Part shown: positions 45,955 through 54,190 of the stretch, piece after piece
Layout: each line of letters begins with the position of its first letter
How positions within the stretch are numbered: position 1 is the first letter of the stretch
Source of the DNA: Acidimicrobiaceae bacterium
GTDB lineage: Bacteria > Actinomycetota > Acidimicrobiia > Acidimicrobiales > RAAP-2
Reading direction: 5' to 3'
Length of the DNA stretch: 64,000 nt
Assembly (NCBI GenBank): GCA_947456245.1
Contig: CANGPS010000002.1
Coordinates: 62,001-126,000 of the forward strand
Program-made: the position numbers and the translations under genes
Notes under the pieces: model-generated
Told to the model about the DNA's origin: nothing
Database searches by the model: none
Seen by the model: the letters and a program-made list of their open reading frames with translations, nothing else

Positions 45955-46583
45955 TGTTCGACCTCTCGACGCGGCGCCTCTACCTCTGCACGCCGATCCG
46001 GCCCGACCTCACGACGTTCCTCGCCGAGTGCATCGCCGGTGGCGTCGACATCGTCCAGCTGCGCGACAAGGATCACGACGCCGCCGACGTGATCGCCGCC
46101 GGGCGCATGGCCGCAGCCGTGTGCGCCGACCTCGGCGTGCCCTTCGTGATGAACGACCGGCCCGACCTCGCCCTCGAGGTGGGAGCCGACGGGGTGCACG
46201 TCGGACAGGACGATGCGCCGGTGTCGCTCTGTCGCCGGATCCTCGGACCTGACGCCATCATCGGTCTGTCCACGCACGCCTCGGCCGAGCTGGCCGAGGC
46301 CATCGGTTCTGATGCCACCTATCTCTCGGCTGGGCCGGTGGTCGCGACGCCGACCAAGCCCGGTCGCGCCGGGACGGGCGTGGGCTACGCCGCCGAGGCC
46401 ATCGCCGCGGCGGACGTCCCGGTGTTCGTGACCGGTGGGGTCACGCCCGAGAGCATCCCGGGACTCGCCGCCGCCGGGGTCACCCACTTCGTCGTCGTGC
46501 GGGACCTGACCGAGGCCAGCGACCCCCGACGGGCGGCTGCCGCCCTGCGCTCCGCCATCGACTCGACGATGGCGCCTCGATAG
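45954..46583 (+). CDS. thiE: Thiamine-phosphate synthase ThiE
   Basis: Couples the pyrimidine and thiazole parts of thiamine. 209-aa TIM barrel: LYLCTPIRPDLTTF, GGVDIVQLRDKD, FVMNDRPDLALEVGADGVHVGQDDAP, GLSTHASAELAEA, YLSAGPVVATPTKPGRAGTG, VFVTGGVTPESIPGLAAAGVTHFVVVRDLT. The kept Gly-rich phosphate loop is clear. One-base overlap with the preceding HhH gene, but no other thiamine gene is present. A tenI-like paralogue is a less likely reading. Confidence 0.9.
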   Translation: MFDLSTRRLYLCTPIRPDLTTFLAECIAGGVDIVQLRDKDHDAADVIAAGRMAAAVCADLGVPFVMNDRPDLALEVGADGVHVGQDDAPVSLCRRILGPDAIIGLSTHASAELAEAIGSDATYLSAGPVVATPTKPGRAGTGVGYAAEAIAAADVPVFVTGGVTPESIPGLAAAGVTHFVVVRDLTEASDPRRAAAALRSAIDSTMAPR

Positions 46584-46590
46584 CGTCCGC

Positions 46591-46621
46591 GCTCGAACGC
46601 CGCTAGGAGCGGCGCTCGAGC
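46591..46621. terminator. Strong hairpin between convergent thiE and hydrolase genes
   Basis: A 14-base stem with one mismatch (GCTCGAACGCCGCT / AGCGGCGCTCGAGC) around AGG, 7 bases past the thiE stop. It reads through the last codons of the leftward hydrolase, so it can end both transcripts. It is the most convincing terminator seen in the window. Confidence 0.6.
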
Positions 46622-47349
46622 CAGCCGAGCAGGGTGGCGACCATCCTCGGATCAGGTCGCAGCCAGTGCCCTGCCCCCTGGACGACACGCAGCTCGGCGT
46701 GGCCGCCAGCGGCCTCGACGAGCTGGCGCGCCTGGGCGACGGGCACCACGGCATCGTCGCCGCCATGCACGATCATCAGGTGCCGCGGAGGGATCGTCGC
46801 GATGGAGCCCAACGGGTCGAGGGCCTCGACCTCGGCCACCAGCCGCTCGGAGGAGACGGTCGATGCATCCTCGATCACCCCGGCCAGCTCGCAGATCGAG
46901 GCGAAGCGGTCTGGTCGACCGCACCACGCCGACAGATCAGCCGGCGTGGCCATGGTGACCACGCCACGGATCCGCTCGTCCTCGGAGGCGACCTTGAGGC
47001 ACAGCGCCCCACCGAGGCCGAACCCCGCCAGCGACGGCATCGAGGAGGGATCGATGAAGGCGCCGATCACAGACCGCAGGTCGTCGAGCCACCCCCGGGC
47101 GGAGAAGGTCCCCCCGGTCTCGCCAACGCCTCGCAGCGACGGCACCACCGCCGTCCAGCCGACCTCGCCGGCGATGCGCTCGGCGAGCTCTGGGAGGAGA
47201 CGACTGGCGAGGACGCCACCACCCCGATTGAGGGGCAGGCCATGGGTCAGGACGATGAGCCGACCCGTCGCGTTGGCCGACGACGGGGTCGCCACCTTCA
47301 CCTCGATGGGACGGTCAGGTCCCTCGATCCATGTCGCGTCGAGCGCCAC
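46603..47349 (-). CDS. Alpha/beta-hydrolase fold protein lacking the nucleophile serine
   Basis: 248 aa. LIVLTHGLPLNRGGG and VPSLRGVGETGG give the oxyanion and fold marks. The acid (HGGDDAVVP) and His (GAGHWLRPD) of the triad are present. The nucleophile elbow, however, reads SLAGFGLGGALCL, where an active enzyme has Gly-x-Ser-x-Gly. The Ser is Gly, so it is probably not a standard esterase. It lies 20 bases downstream of the acyl-CoA dehydrogenase and may be co-transcribed with it. Confidence 0.85.
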   Translation of the reverse strand: MALDATWIEGPDRPIEVKVATPSSANATGRLIVLTHGLPLNRGGGVLASRLLPELAERIAGEVGWTAVVPSLRGVGETGGTFSARGWLDDLRSVIGAFIDPSSMPSLAGFGLGGALCLKVASEDERIRGVVTMATPADLSAWCGRPDRFASICELAGVIEDASTVSSERLVAEVEALDPLGSIATIPPRHLMIVHGGDDAVVPVAQARQLVEAAGGHAELRVVQGAGHWLRPDPRMVATLLGWLERRS

Positions 47350-47369
47350 GGCTCAGCGAGCCGGACGGC

Positions 47370-48485
47370 TCAGATGCCGAGCTGCGTGGCGAGGATCTCG
47401 CGGTGGTACGCCGGGTCGCCGAGGAAGAGCTCCGAGGACTTGGCCCGCTTGAAGTACAGGTGCGCGTGATGCTCCCACGTGAACCCGATGCCACCGTGGA
47501 TCTGGATGTTCTCCCCCGCTGCGTGGAAGTAGGCGTCCGAGCAGTAGGACTTGGCCAGGCTGGCGACGAGCGGGAGCTCGTCGTTGTCCTCGGCAGCCGC
47601 CCAACCGGCGTAGTAGGCGGCCGACTTGGCGGACTCGACCTCGAGGAGGATGTCCGCGCACTTGTGCTTGATGGCCTGGAAGCTGCCGATCGGGCGGCCG
47701 AACTGGATCCGCTCCTTGGCGTAGGCCACCGCGTTGTCGAGGCAGCGCTGGGCGCCACCGACCTGCTCGGCGGCGAGGGCCACCGCAGCGAGCTGCAGCG
47801 TCTTCTCGAGGCCTGCTGCCGCCCCGCCGTCGGTCCCGATCAGGGTGGCCGGGGTGTCGGCGAAGGTCAGCTCGGCCTGCTTGCGGGTCTGGTCCATGGT
47901 GGAGAGCGACTCGGCGGTCAGGCCGGCAGCGCCGCCCTCGACGGCGAAGAGGCTCAGGCCTGCGTCGGTCCGGGCGGCCACGAGGATCAGGTTGGCGATG
48001 TGGCCGTCGAGCACGAAGCGCTTGGTGCCGTTGAGCACCCAGCCGTCACCCTTCTTGGATGCAGGAAGGCTGATCGAGTCGAGGTCCCACTTGCCCGAGG
48101 GCTCGGTGATGGCCAGCGTGGCGATGGTCTCTCCGGCGGCGATGCCGGGGAGGTAGGCGGCCTTGGCGGCGTCATCGCCGCTGGTCAGCAGGGCGTTGGC
48201 GCCGAGGGCCACGGTGGAGAAGTACGGGGCGCACAGCAGGGCGGCGCCCATCTCCTCGAGCACCACGATCAGCTCGACGTAGGAGAACCCGGCTCCACCG
48301 AACTCCTCGGGGATGATGAGCGCCTGGAGGCCGAGCTGCTCGGCCATCTGCGACCACACCGCCGGGTCGTAGCCGTCCTCGGTCGCCATGAGCTCGCGCA
48401 CCGCAGTCTCCGGGGACTTCTCCGCCAGGAAGCGGTTGACCATCCGACGAAGCTCGTCCTGGTCCTCGTTGAAAGCGAAGTTCAT
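47370..48485 (-). CDS. Acyl-CoA dehydrogenase family protein
   Basis: 371 aa, ATG 48485. Start MNFAFNEDQDELRRMVNRFLAE, then IIPEEFGGAGFSYVELIVVLEEMG, LAITEPSGKWDLDS, KRFVLDGHIANLILVAART, RIQFGRPIGSFQAIKHKCADIL and HGGIGFTWEHHAHLYFKRAK. The C-terminal catalytic-base segment (usually EGT) reads LGDP, as in subunits of heteromeric dehydrogenases of steroid side-chain or ring degradation. A partner chain would then be needed. Substrate unknown. Confidence 0.88.
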   Translation of the reverse strand: MNFAFNEDQDELRRMVNRFLAEKSPETAVRELMATEDGYDPAVWSQMAEQLGLQALIIPEEFGGAGFSYVELIVVLEEMGAALLCAPYFSTVALGANALLTSGDDAAKAAYLPGIAAGETIATLAITEPSGKWDLDSISLPASKKGDGWVLNGTKRFVLDGHIANLILVAARTDAGLSLFAVEGGAAGLTAESLSTMDQTRKQAELTFADTPATLIGTDGGAAAGLEKTLQLAAVALAAEQVGGAQRCLDNAVAYAKERIQFGRPIGSFQAIKHKCADILLEVESAKSAAYYAGWAAAEDNDELPLVASLAKSYCSDAYFHAAGENIQIHGGIGFTWEHHAHLYFKRAKSSELFLGDPAYHREILATQLGI

Positions 48486-48626
48486 CGTCTGATCCCTCTT
48501 CCTCGGTCGTGTCGATCGGTGACCGCTGGCGACAGCCCTCGGTGCGGGACCATTCCTACTACAGGGTCACCGCCCGGGACCAACGGATGCCTCGTGCGGC
48601 GTCTCGGCCTGTGGGACCCTTGGAGG

Positions 48627-49244
48627 ATGCTCACCAGCACCCAGATCTACGCCGACGGCGCCTGCGAGGTCCACCAGACCGTGGTCGGGTCCTTCGACAA
48701 CAACGTCTACATCGTGCGATGCCGCCGCACGGGCGAGGCCGTGCTCGTCGACGCCGCCGACGAGCACGACTTCCTCCTCGAGCTCTCCGGCCAGCTCGGG
48801 GTCCGACGGGTCCTCGAGACCCACGGGCACTGGGACCACATCCAGGCGGTCCCCGCCATGCGAGAGGCCGGTATCGAGGTGGCGGTCACGGCGGCCGATG
48901 CCGCCATGCTGCCCTCCTACGACCTGACGCTCGACGACGACGTGGCCATCGTCGTCGGCGACCTCGAGATCAGGACGATCGCCACGCCCGGGCACACCCC
49001 GGGTTCGATGTGCTTCGCCGTGCTCGGGACCCCCCTGCTCCTCAGCGGGGACACCCTCTTCCCGGGTGGCCCAGGTGCGACCCGGTTCGAGGGCTCGAGC
49101 TTCGAGGGGATCATCGAGTCCATCGACACCCGACTGTTCGCGCCCTTCGACGATGCCACGATCGTGCTCCCCGGACACGGCGACGCGACGACCATCGGCA
49201 CCGAACGCCCGCACCTCGAGGAGTGGGTCGCCAGGGGCTGGTGA
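48627..49244 (+). CDS. Metallo-beta-lactamase fold hydrolase (glyoxalase II-like)
   Basis: 205 aa from ATG 48627. Metal ligands are THGHWDHI, PGHTPGSMCF, LLLSGDTLFPGG and LPGHGDATTIG, the set of glyoxalase II and persulfide dioxygenase relatives. FDNNVYIVRC at the N-terminus is usual for the group. It lies 65 bases before the suf operon start but seems to be a separate unit, because the suf promoter lies between. Confidence 0.9.
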   Translation: MLTSTQIYADGACEVHQTVVGSFDNNVYIVRCRRTGEAVLVDAADEHDFLLELSGQLGVRRVLETHGHWDHIQAVPAMREAGIEVAVTAADAAMLPSYDLTLDDDVAIVVGDLEIRTIATPGHTPGSMCFAVLGTPLLLSGDTLFPGGPGATRFEGSSFEGIIESIDTRLFAPFDDATIVLPGHGDATTIGTERPHLEEWVARGW

Positions 49245-49279
49245 CCTCTCGGGATGGCCCATCTTGACGGGCTGTCTGA

Positions 49280-49304
49280 ATTCCTGACCAGATCGCTAGT
49301 ATTT
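49280..49304 (+). promoter_or_regulatory. sufC1 promoter, leaderless type, with shared sulfur-gene element
   Basis: Begins ATTCCTGACCA, has TAGTAT at 49297-49302, and is followed by 7 bases to the sufC1 GTG at 49310. The first eleven bases are identical to the element upstream of the rhodanese-MoeB gene. The ATTCCTGACCA part would lie in the spacer between -35 and -10, a position suited to repression. Confidence 0.62.
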
Positions 49305-49309
49305 GAGTC

Positions 49310-50059
49310 GTGACGACTCCGCTGCTTGAAGTGATCGATCTCCACGCCGAGGCCGACGGTGCGCCGATCCTGCGCGGCGTGAACCTGACGGTGAACGAGA
49401 CTGAGGTCCACGCCCTCATGGGACCCAACGGCGCCGGCAAGTCGACCCTGGCCTCGGTGCTGCTCGGGAGCCCGGCGTACGAGGTGACCACCGGGACGAT
49501 CCTCTTCCAAGGTCGCGACGTGACCGCTCTCGCCGCCGACGAGCGGGCCAAGGCGGGCATGTTCCTCGCCTTCCAGCACCCCGAGTCGATCAGCGGCGTC
49601 TCGGTGACCCAGTTCCTCCGCCAGGCGATGGCCGCCCGACGTGACCTCGACGAGCTCAGCGTCCTCGAGGTCCGGCTCGAGATGGGCGACTGGATGGACA
49701 AGCTGCGCATGGACCCGTCCTTCGCCGAGCGCCACCTCAACGAGGGGTTCTCCGGCGGGGAGCGCAAGCGGAACGAGATCCTGCAGATGGCCCTGCTCGA
49801 CCCGGCCCTCGCCATCCTCGACGAGACGGACTCCGGCCTCGACATCGACGCCCTCAAGATCGTGGCTGACGGGGTGGCCGCCGTCCGCGAGCACCGCCCG
49901 GAGCTCGGCGTGCTCGTGGTCACCCACTACCAGAGGCTGCTCGCCGAGCTGAGGCCCGAGTTCGTCCACGTCCTCGTCGATGGCCGGATCGTCGAGTCGG
50001 GCGGTCCCGAGCTCGCTGCCGAGATCGAGAGCGACGGCTACGACCGGTGGCGGTCATGA
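49310..50059 (+). CDS. sufC: SufC-type ATPase, copy 1
   Basis: 249 aa from GTG. ABC ATPase of the SufBCD scaffold: Walker A GPNGAGKST, Q-loop in LAFQHPESISGVSVTQFLR, signature FSGGERKRNEILQMA, Walker B LAILDETDSGLD, H-loop VVTHYQRLL. All ATPase motifs are intact. First gene of sufC1-sufS-sufU with ATGA overlap into sufS. It has lower similarity by eye to copy 2 than usual for recent duplicates. Confidence 0.93.
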   Translation: MTTPLLEVIDLHAEADGAPILRGVNLTVNETEVHALMGPNGAGKSTLASVLLGSPAYEVTTGTILFQGRDVTALAADERAKAGMFLAFQHPESISGVSVTQFLRQAMAARRDLDELSVLEVRLEMGDWMDKLRMDPSFAERHLNEGFSGGERKRNEILQMALLDPALAILDETDSGLDIDALKIVADGVAAVREHRPELGVLVVTHYQRLLAELRPEFVHVLVDGRIVESGGPELAAEIESDGYDRWRS

Positions 50060-51300
50060 CCGACACGAGCCCCCTCGACGTCACTGCCGTCAGGAGGGAC
50101 TTCCCGCTCCTGAGCCGCGAGAGCCACGGCAGGCGGATCTCCTACCTCGACACCGCCGCCTCGTCGCTCCCGCCCCATGCCGTCGTCGAGGCCATGGACC
50201 ACTACTACGAGACGACGCACGCCAACGTGCACCGCGGGGTCTACGAGACGGCCGAGGAGGCGACCCGCCTCTTCGAGTCGGCCCGCACCACCATCGGACG
50301 GTTCCTCGGTGCCCCGGACCCGGCCCGAGAGATCGTCTTCACGCGCAACACCACCGAGTCGATCAACCTGCTGGCCCGCACCTGGGGCGAGCAGCACCTC
50401 GGCGAGGACGATGCCGTGGTGCTCACGCTCATGGAGCACCACGCCAACATCGTCCCCTGGCAGATGCTGGCCGAGCGGACCGGCGTCGAGCTGCGCTTCC
50501 TCGGCCTCGACGACCAGCTCCGCCTCGACCTGAGCAACCTCGACGAGCTCCTCGACGGCGCCAAGCTGCTGTCGGTCACGGCGATGTCCAACGTGCTCGG
50601 CACGGTCAACGCCATCGGCCCCCTTGCGGCCGCCGCCCACGCAGCGGGCGCACTGATCCACGTCGATGGAGCGCAGGCCGCCCTCCACCTGCCCCACGAC
50701 GTCGCCGCCCTCGACATCGACTTCCTCTCGTTGTCGGGCCACAAGATGCTCGGGCCGACCGGCATCGGCGTGCTCTGGGGACGGGCCGAGCTGCTCGCCG
50801 ACCTGCCTCCCTTCCTCGGCGGCGGCGGCATGATCCTCGACGTCCGAACCGACCGGTTCATCCCGGCCGATGCCCCGCAGCGCTTCGAGGCAGGAACGCC
50901 GCCGATCGCCGAGGCCGTGGGGCTCGCCGAGGCCGTCCGCTACATCTCCGGCCTCGGAGTCGAGACGATCCACGCTCACGAGTCCATGCTGACGACCTAT
51001 GCCCTCGACCGGCTCGAGGCGGCCTTCGGCGACGGCATCACCATCTACGGGCCTCCCGCGGGCCCCGACCGGGGCGGGGTTATCTCCTTCGAGCTCGGCG
51101 ACGTGCACGCCCACGACATCGCACAGATCCTCGACTCCGTCGGGGTCTGCGTCCGGCCCGGCCACCACTGCGCCAAGCCACTCATGCGGCACCTCGGCGT
51201 CCAAGCCGCCGCCCGGGCATCCTTCGGGCCCTACAGCGGGCACGACGACGTCGACGCGCTGGTGGCTGGTCTGCAGCAGGCCACTACAGTGTTCCTGTGA
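50056..51300 (+). CDS. sufS: Cysteine desulfurase SufS
   Basis: 414 aa from ATG 50056. Class V PLP enzyme that takes sulfur from cysteine: RRISYLDTAASSLPP, ANVHRGVYETAEEATRLFE, the PLP lysine in LSLSGHKMLGPTGIGVLWG, and the persulfide Cys in CVRPGHHCAKPLM. It passes sulfur to SufU, encoded next. Confidence 0.96.
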   Translation: MTDTSPLDVTAVRRDFPLLSRESHGRRISYLDTAASSLPPHAVVEAMDHYYETTHANVHRGVYETAEEATRLFESARTTIGRFLGAPDPAREIVFTRNTTESINLLARTWGEQHLGEDDAVVLTLMEHHANIVPWQMLAERTGVELRFLGLDDQLRLDLSNLDELLDGAKLLSVTAMSNVLGTVNAIGPLAAAAHAAGALIHVDGAQAALHLPHDVAALDIDFLSLSGHKMLGPTGIGVLWGRAELLADLPPFLGGGGMILDVRTDRFIPADAPQRFEAGTPPIAEAVGLAEAVRYISGLGVETIHAHESMLTTYALDRLEAAFGDGITIYGPPAGPDRGGVISFELGDVHAHDIAQILDSVGVCVRPGHHCAKPLMRHLGVQAAARASFGPYSGHDDVDALVAGLQQATTVFL

Positions 51301-51318
51301 TCCGCGCCGGAGGTTCCC

Positions 51319-51792
51319 ATGGCTGACCTTGAAGAGCTCTACCGAGAGATCATCCTCGACCACTACCGCTCGCCCCGGAACCGTGGGGAGCTCACCGGCG
51401 AGGCCGCGCTCCGAGCCGAGGGGTTCAACCCGCTGTGCGGCGACGAGATCCTCGTCACCCTCCACGTCGACGACGGCACGGTCACCGACATCAAGATCTC
51501 CGGACAGGGATGCTCCATCAGCCAGTCGTCGGCCTCGCTCATGTCGGCAGCCGTCAAGGGCAAGCCGGTGGCCGAGGTCCGCAAGACCATCGAGACCTTC
51601 AAGACGCTGATGACGGTGCACGAGGCCCAGCTCGAGGACGCAGGGGACGCACCGGAGCCCGAGCCCGTCGACCTGCGCACGCTCGGCGAGCTCGCTGCGC
51701 TGCAGGGGGTCGTCAAGTTCCCGATGCGGATCAAGTGCGCCACGCTGGGGTGGAACACCCTGGCCCAGGCGCTCGACGACGCCTCTCTCTGA
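51319..51792 (+). CDS. sufU: Zinc-type sulfur transfer protein SufU
   Basis: 157 aa. Zinc and acceptor cysteines: NPLCGDEI, GQGCSISQSSASLM and RIKCATLGWNTL. The 20-residue insertion typical of SufU compared with IscU is present (TLGELAALQGV region). Accepts sulfur from SufS and delivers it to SufBCD. ATG with GGAGG 8 bases before it. Confidence 0.96.
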   Translation: MADLEELYREIILDHYRSPRNRGELTGEAALRAEGFNPLCGDEILVTLHVDDGTVTDIKISGQGCSISQSSASLMSAAVKGKPVAEVRKTIETFKTLMTVHEAQLEDAGDAPEPEPVDLRTLGELAALQGVVKFPMRIKCATLGWNTLAQALDDASL

Positions 51793-51799
51793 TCGACCC

Positions 51800-51821
51800 G
51801 AGGGCAGTGCCGGTGGCCCTC
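51800..51821. terminator. Weak hairpin between sufU and the LCP gene
   Basis: Stem GAGGGC / GCCCTC with a 10-base loop, just after the sufU stop and over the LCP stop codon. Possible bidirectional terminator of convergent units. Confidence 0.3.
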
Positions 51822-53109
51822 AGGCCGCCGGGCAGGGTGACGGGTCGAATGCCGGCTGCGTCGTGGTCGTCACAGGAGAGCTGCCGGAGGAGCCCGGTGA
51901 GGTCGTCGACGGGGCCGTCGTGGTGGTGACGCTCGGCGGCGCCGGGGTCGACAGCGCCGTGTTCGGCGGAGGCGTCGTGGGTGCGCTCAGCTGGCTGCCG
52001 AACATCGACACGAGCAGCTCCTGCGCGGCCGGCTGAGACACGAACAGGACGTCGCCCCACGGGGAGACCGAGGCTCCGGCGGTCGGAAGGGTCTGGGTGG
52101 CCAGCGCACCGGGGTCGATGCTCTTGTAGTGCCAGGCGAGGTCGAGCGCGTCGAGGAACGACAGGCCGCCGTCGGCTCGCACCCCCTTGGGGATGGAGCC
52201 GAGGAACGAGTTGAGGGCGATCGGGTTGAGCTGGTGCTTGGCTGCTGAGGTCAGGGCCCGCAGGAAGGCACCTTGCCGGTGGATGCGGCCGAAGTCCGAC
52301 GTGCCGTCGGTGACCCATCGGCCGTCGACGAGGTACTCGTAGTGGCGGCTCCGTGCCACGGCGAGCGCCTGCGTGCCGTCGAGCCGCTGGCACCCGGGCG
52401 TCGTGATCGCCAGGCCTGAGTACGCATCTCTGGCGGGATAGGGGAAGTTCATCCAGACACCACCGAGGGCGTCGGTGGCCTCGACGAATCCGGCGAAGTC
52501 GACCTGCACGACGTGATGGATCGGGATGCCGAAGTTCGCCTGCAGGATCTCGGCGAGCGGTCCGGGCCCGGAGCCGAACGCCGTGTTGATCCGGTTGAAG
52601 CGCCCCTCCGACGACGCCAGCGGCCCCATCGCCACCATGGTGTCCCTCGGGATCGAGAGGATCTGCGCCGATCCCGAACCCGGGTCGAGGTGCCACACCA
52701 TCACCACGTCGCTCCGTTGGCCCGTCACCTGGTCGGCTCCGGCCTGGGCTGCCATCTGGCCGGTCAGGCCTGAGCGAGAGTCCGAGCCCACCACGAGGAC
52801 GTTGATGGGCTGACCGTCCACGACCGGGGCGAGCCCGGCCACCGTCGAACGTGGGATCTGCCCGTAGCGCCATCCCAGGTAGGCGATCCCCCCACCGACG
52901 AGCACCACGAGCACCAGCACCACGGCGAGGACGATGCGGCCGATCGGAGGTCGACGACGGCGCTGTGGACGGACGGACCGTCGCCCCTCGCCAACATCGG
53001 TTGGCTGCTCAATGCGCCGGGTTGACCGCCTCGCCGGCTGCATGTCGCTGCCGAGCCGACGAAGGCCGTCGTACTGCCCACCGGAGGAGCGATCGTCAGA
53101 CCTGGCCAT
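51820..53109 (-). CDS. LytR-CpsA-Psr family protein
   Basis: 429 aa. Basic cytoplasmic N-terminus to about residue 55, one membrane helix (IVLAVVLVLVVLVGGGIAYLGW), then the extracellular LCP domain: VLVVGSDSRSG, RSDVVMVWHLDP, LSIPRDTMV, NRINTAFGSGP, VDFAGFVEATDALGGV. A Thr/Pro/Ser-rich tail ends it. These enzymes attach wall glycans to peptidoglycan, and the rml and ugd genes may supply the polymers. It interrupts the suf genes, between sufU (convergent) and sufC2. Confidence 0.92.
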   Translation of the reverse strand: MARSDDRSSGGQYDGLRRLGSDMQPARRSTRRIEQPTDVGEGRRSVRPQRRRRPPIGRIVLAVVLVLVVLVGGGIAYLGWRYGQIPRSTVAGLAPVVDGQPINVLVVGSDSRSGLTGQMAAQAGADQVTGQRSDVVMVWHLDPGSGSAQILSIPRDTMVAMGPLASSEGRFNRINTAFGSGPGPLAEILQANFGIPIHHVVQVDFAGFVEATDALGGVWMNFPYPARDAYSGLAITTPGCQRLDGTQALAVARSRHYEYLVDGRWVTDGTSDFGRIHRQGAFLRALTSAAKHQLNPIALNSFLGSIPKGVRADGGLSFLDALDLAWHYKSIDPGALATQTLPTAGASVSPWGDVLFVSQPAAQELLVSMFGSQLSAPTTPPPNTALSTPAPPSVTTTTAPSTTSPGSSGSSPVTTTTQPAFDPSPCPAA

Positions 53110-53156
53110 GTCGGCAACCTAGCAACGAGGCCCTACTGCACCCCGTCGGCGGCCGG

Positions 53157-53879
53157 TCAGGCCGTGAACTGCGCGTAGCCGGTCTCTTCGAGCCGGCTGG
53201 CCATCTCCGGACCGCCGGTCTCGACGATCCTGCCGCCGACGAGCACGTGGATCTTGTCAGCCCGCAGCTCGTCGAGCAGTCGGTTGAAGTGAGTGATGGC
53301 GAGCACGCCGAGTCCCCACTCCTTGGTGGCCCGCTCGACCCGGCGGGAGACCGCACCGAGCGCATCGACGTCGAGGCCCGAGTCGATCTCGTCGAGGATG
53401 GCGATGGCGGGACGCAAGGTGGCGAGCTGCACCACCTCGTTGCGCTTCGCCTCGCCGCCGGACAGGTCGACGTTGAGGGGTCGGTCGAGCAGCTCGGGGC
53501 GCAGGCCCACCTCCGCCGCCTCGGTGGCGAGTCGCTGGGTGACCTCCCCCGCTGGGATCCCTGCGGACTCCATGGCGTCCTTCAGGTGGACGCCCGGGAC
53601 CTCGATCGGCTGCTGCAGGGCGAGGAACAGCCCGGCCCGGGCTCGATCGGCGGTCGGCGCACCCACGAGCTCGACCCCGTCGAGGATGATGGATCCCGAC
53701 GTGATCTCGTAGCCGGGCCGGCCCATGAGGGCGTGGGCCAGCGTCGACTTGCCCGATCCGTTCGGACCCATGATGACGTGGACCTCACCGCTGCGGATCT
53801 CGAGATCGACACCGGTCAGCACCTCTCGGCCGGCCACCTCGGCACGCAGGCCGCTCACCACGAAGACGTGCTCAGCCAT
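53157..53879 (-). CDS. sufC: SufC-type ATPase, copy 2
   Basis: 240 aa from ATG 53879, sharing one base with the Rieske stop (TGATG). Walker A GPNGSGKST, Q-loop LALQQPIEVPG, signature LSGGEAKRNEVVQLA, Walker B IAILDEIDSGLDVDAL and H-loop AITHFNRLL are all intact. It follows sufD and Rieske as in other actinomycete suf operons, so it is the likely partner of SufBD. Copy 1 goes with SufS-SufU. Confidence 0.94.
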   Translation of the reverse strand: MAEHVFVVSGLRAEVAGREVLTGVDLEIRSGEVHVIMGPNGSGKSTLAHALMGRPGYEITSGSIILDGVELVGAPTADRARAGLFLALQQPIEVPGVHLKDAMESAGIPAGEVTQRLATEAAEVGLRPELLDRPLNVDLSGGEAKRNEVVQLATLRPAIAILDEIDSGLDVDALGAVSRRVERATKEWGLGVLAITHFNRLLDELRADKIHVLVGGRIVETGGPEMASRLEETGYAQFTA

Positions 53880-54190
53880 CAGATCTCCACCTCGACGTCG
53901 CCGTCGCGCACGGTGACGACAAATGCGGCCACCGGCTTGGTGGCCGGGAACGAGCAGGGCTCCCCGGTGGTCAGGTCGAACATGGCCCCGTGACGGGCAC
54001 ACTCGATCTCCCGGTCACCGACCATGACCTCGCCCTCGGAGAGCGAGAAGTCCTCGTGGCTACAGCGATCGGCGATGCACAGGACGTCGTCGCCGATGCG
54101 CACCACGCAGAGGCGGGCGCCGTCGACGTCGAAGCGCCGGGCGGCCCCGTCGACCAGGTCATCGAGACGGCAGAGCGTCGTGGTGGTCAT
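53879..54190 (-). CDS. Rieske [2Fe-2S] ferredoxin
   Basis: 103 aa. Cluster ligands CSHEDFSLSEG and CARHGAMFDLTTG (CxH and CxxH). Small Rieske ferredoxins are a common member of suf operons in actinomycetes and probably donate electrons in assembly. Overlaps sufD (ATGA) and sufC2. Confidence 0.94.
   Translation of the reverse strand: MTTTTLCRLDDLVDGAARRFDVDGARLCVVRIGDDVLCIADRCSHEDFSLSEGEVMVGDREIECARHGAMFDLTTGEPCSFPATKPVAAFVVTVRDGDVEVEI

Noticed and set aside
51840-51970. Low-complexity DNA as mobile element remnant
   Set aside because: It encodes the Thr/Ser/Pro tail of the LCP protein in frame.
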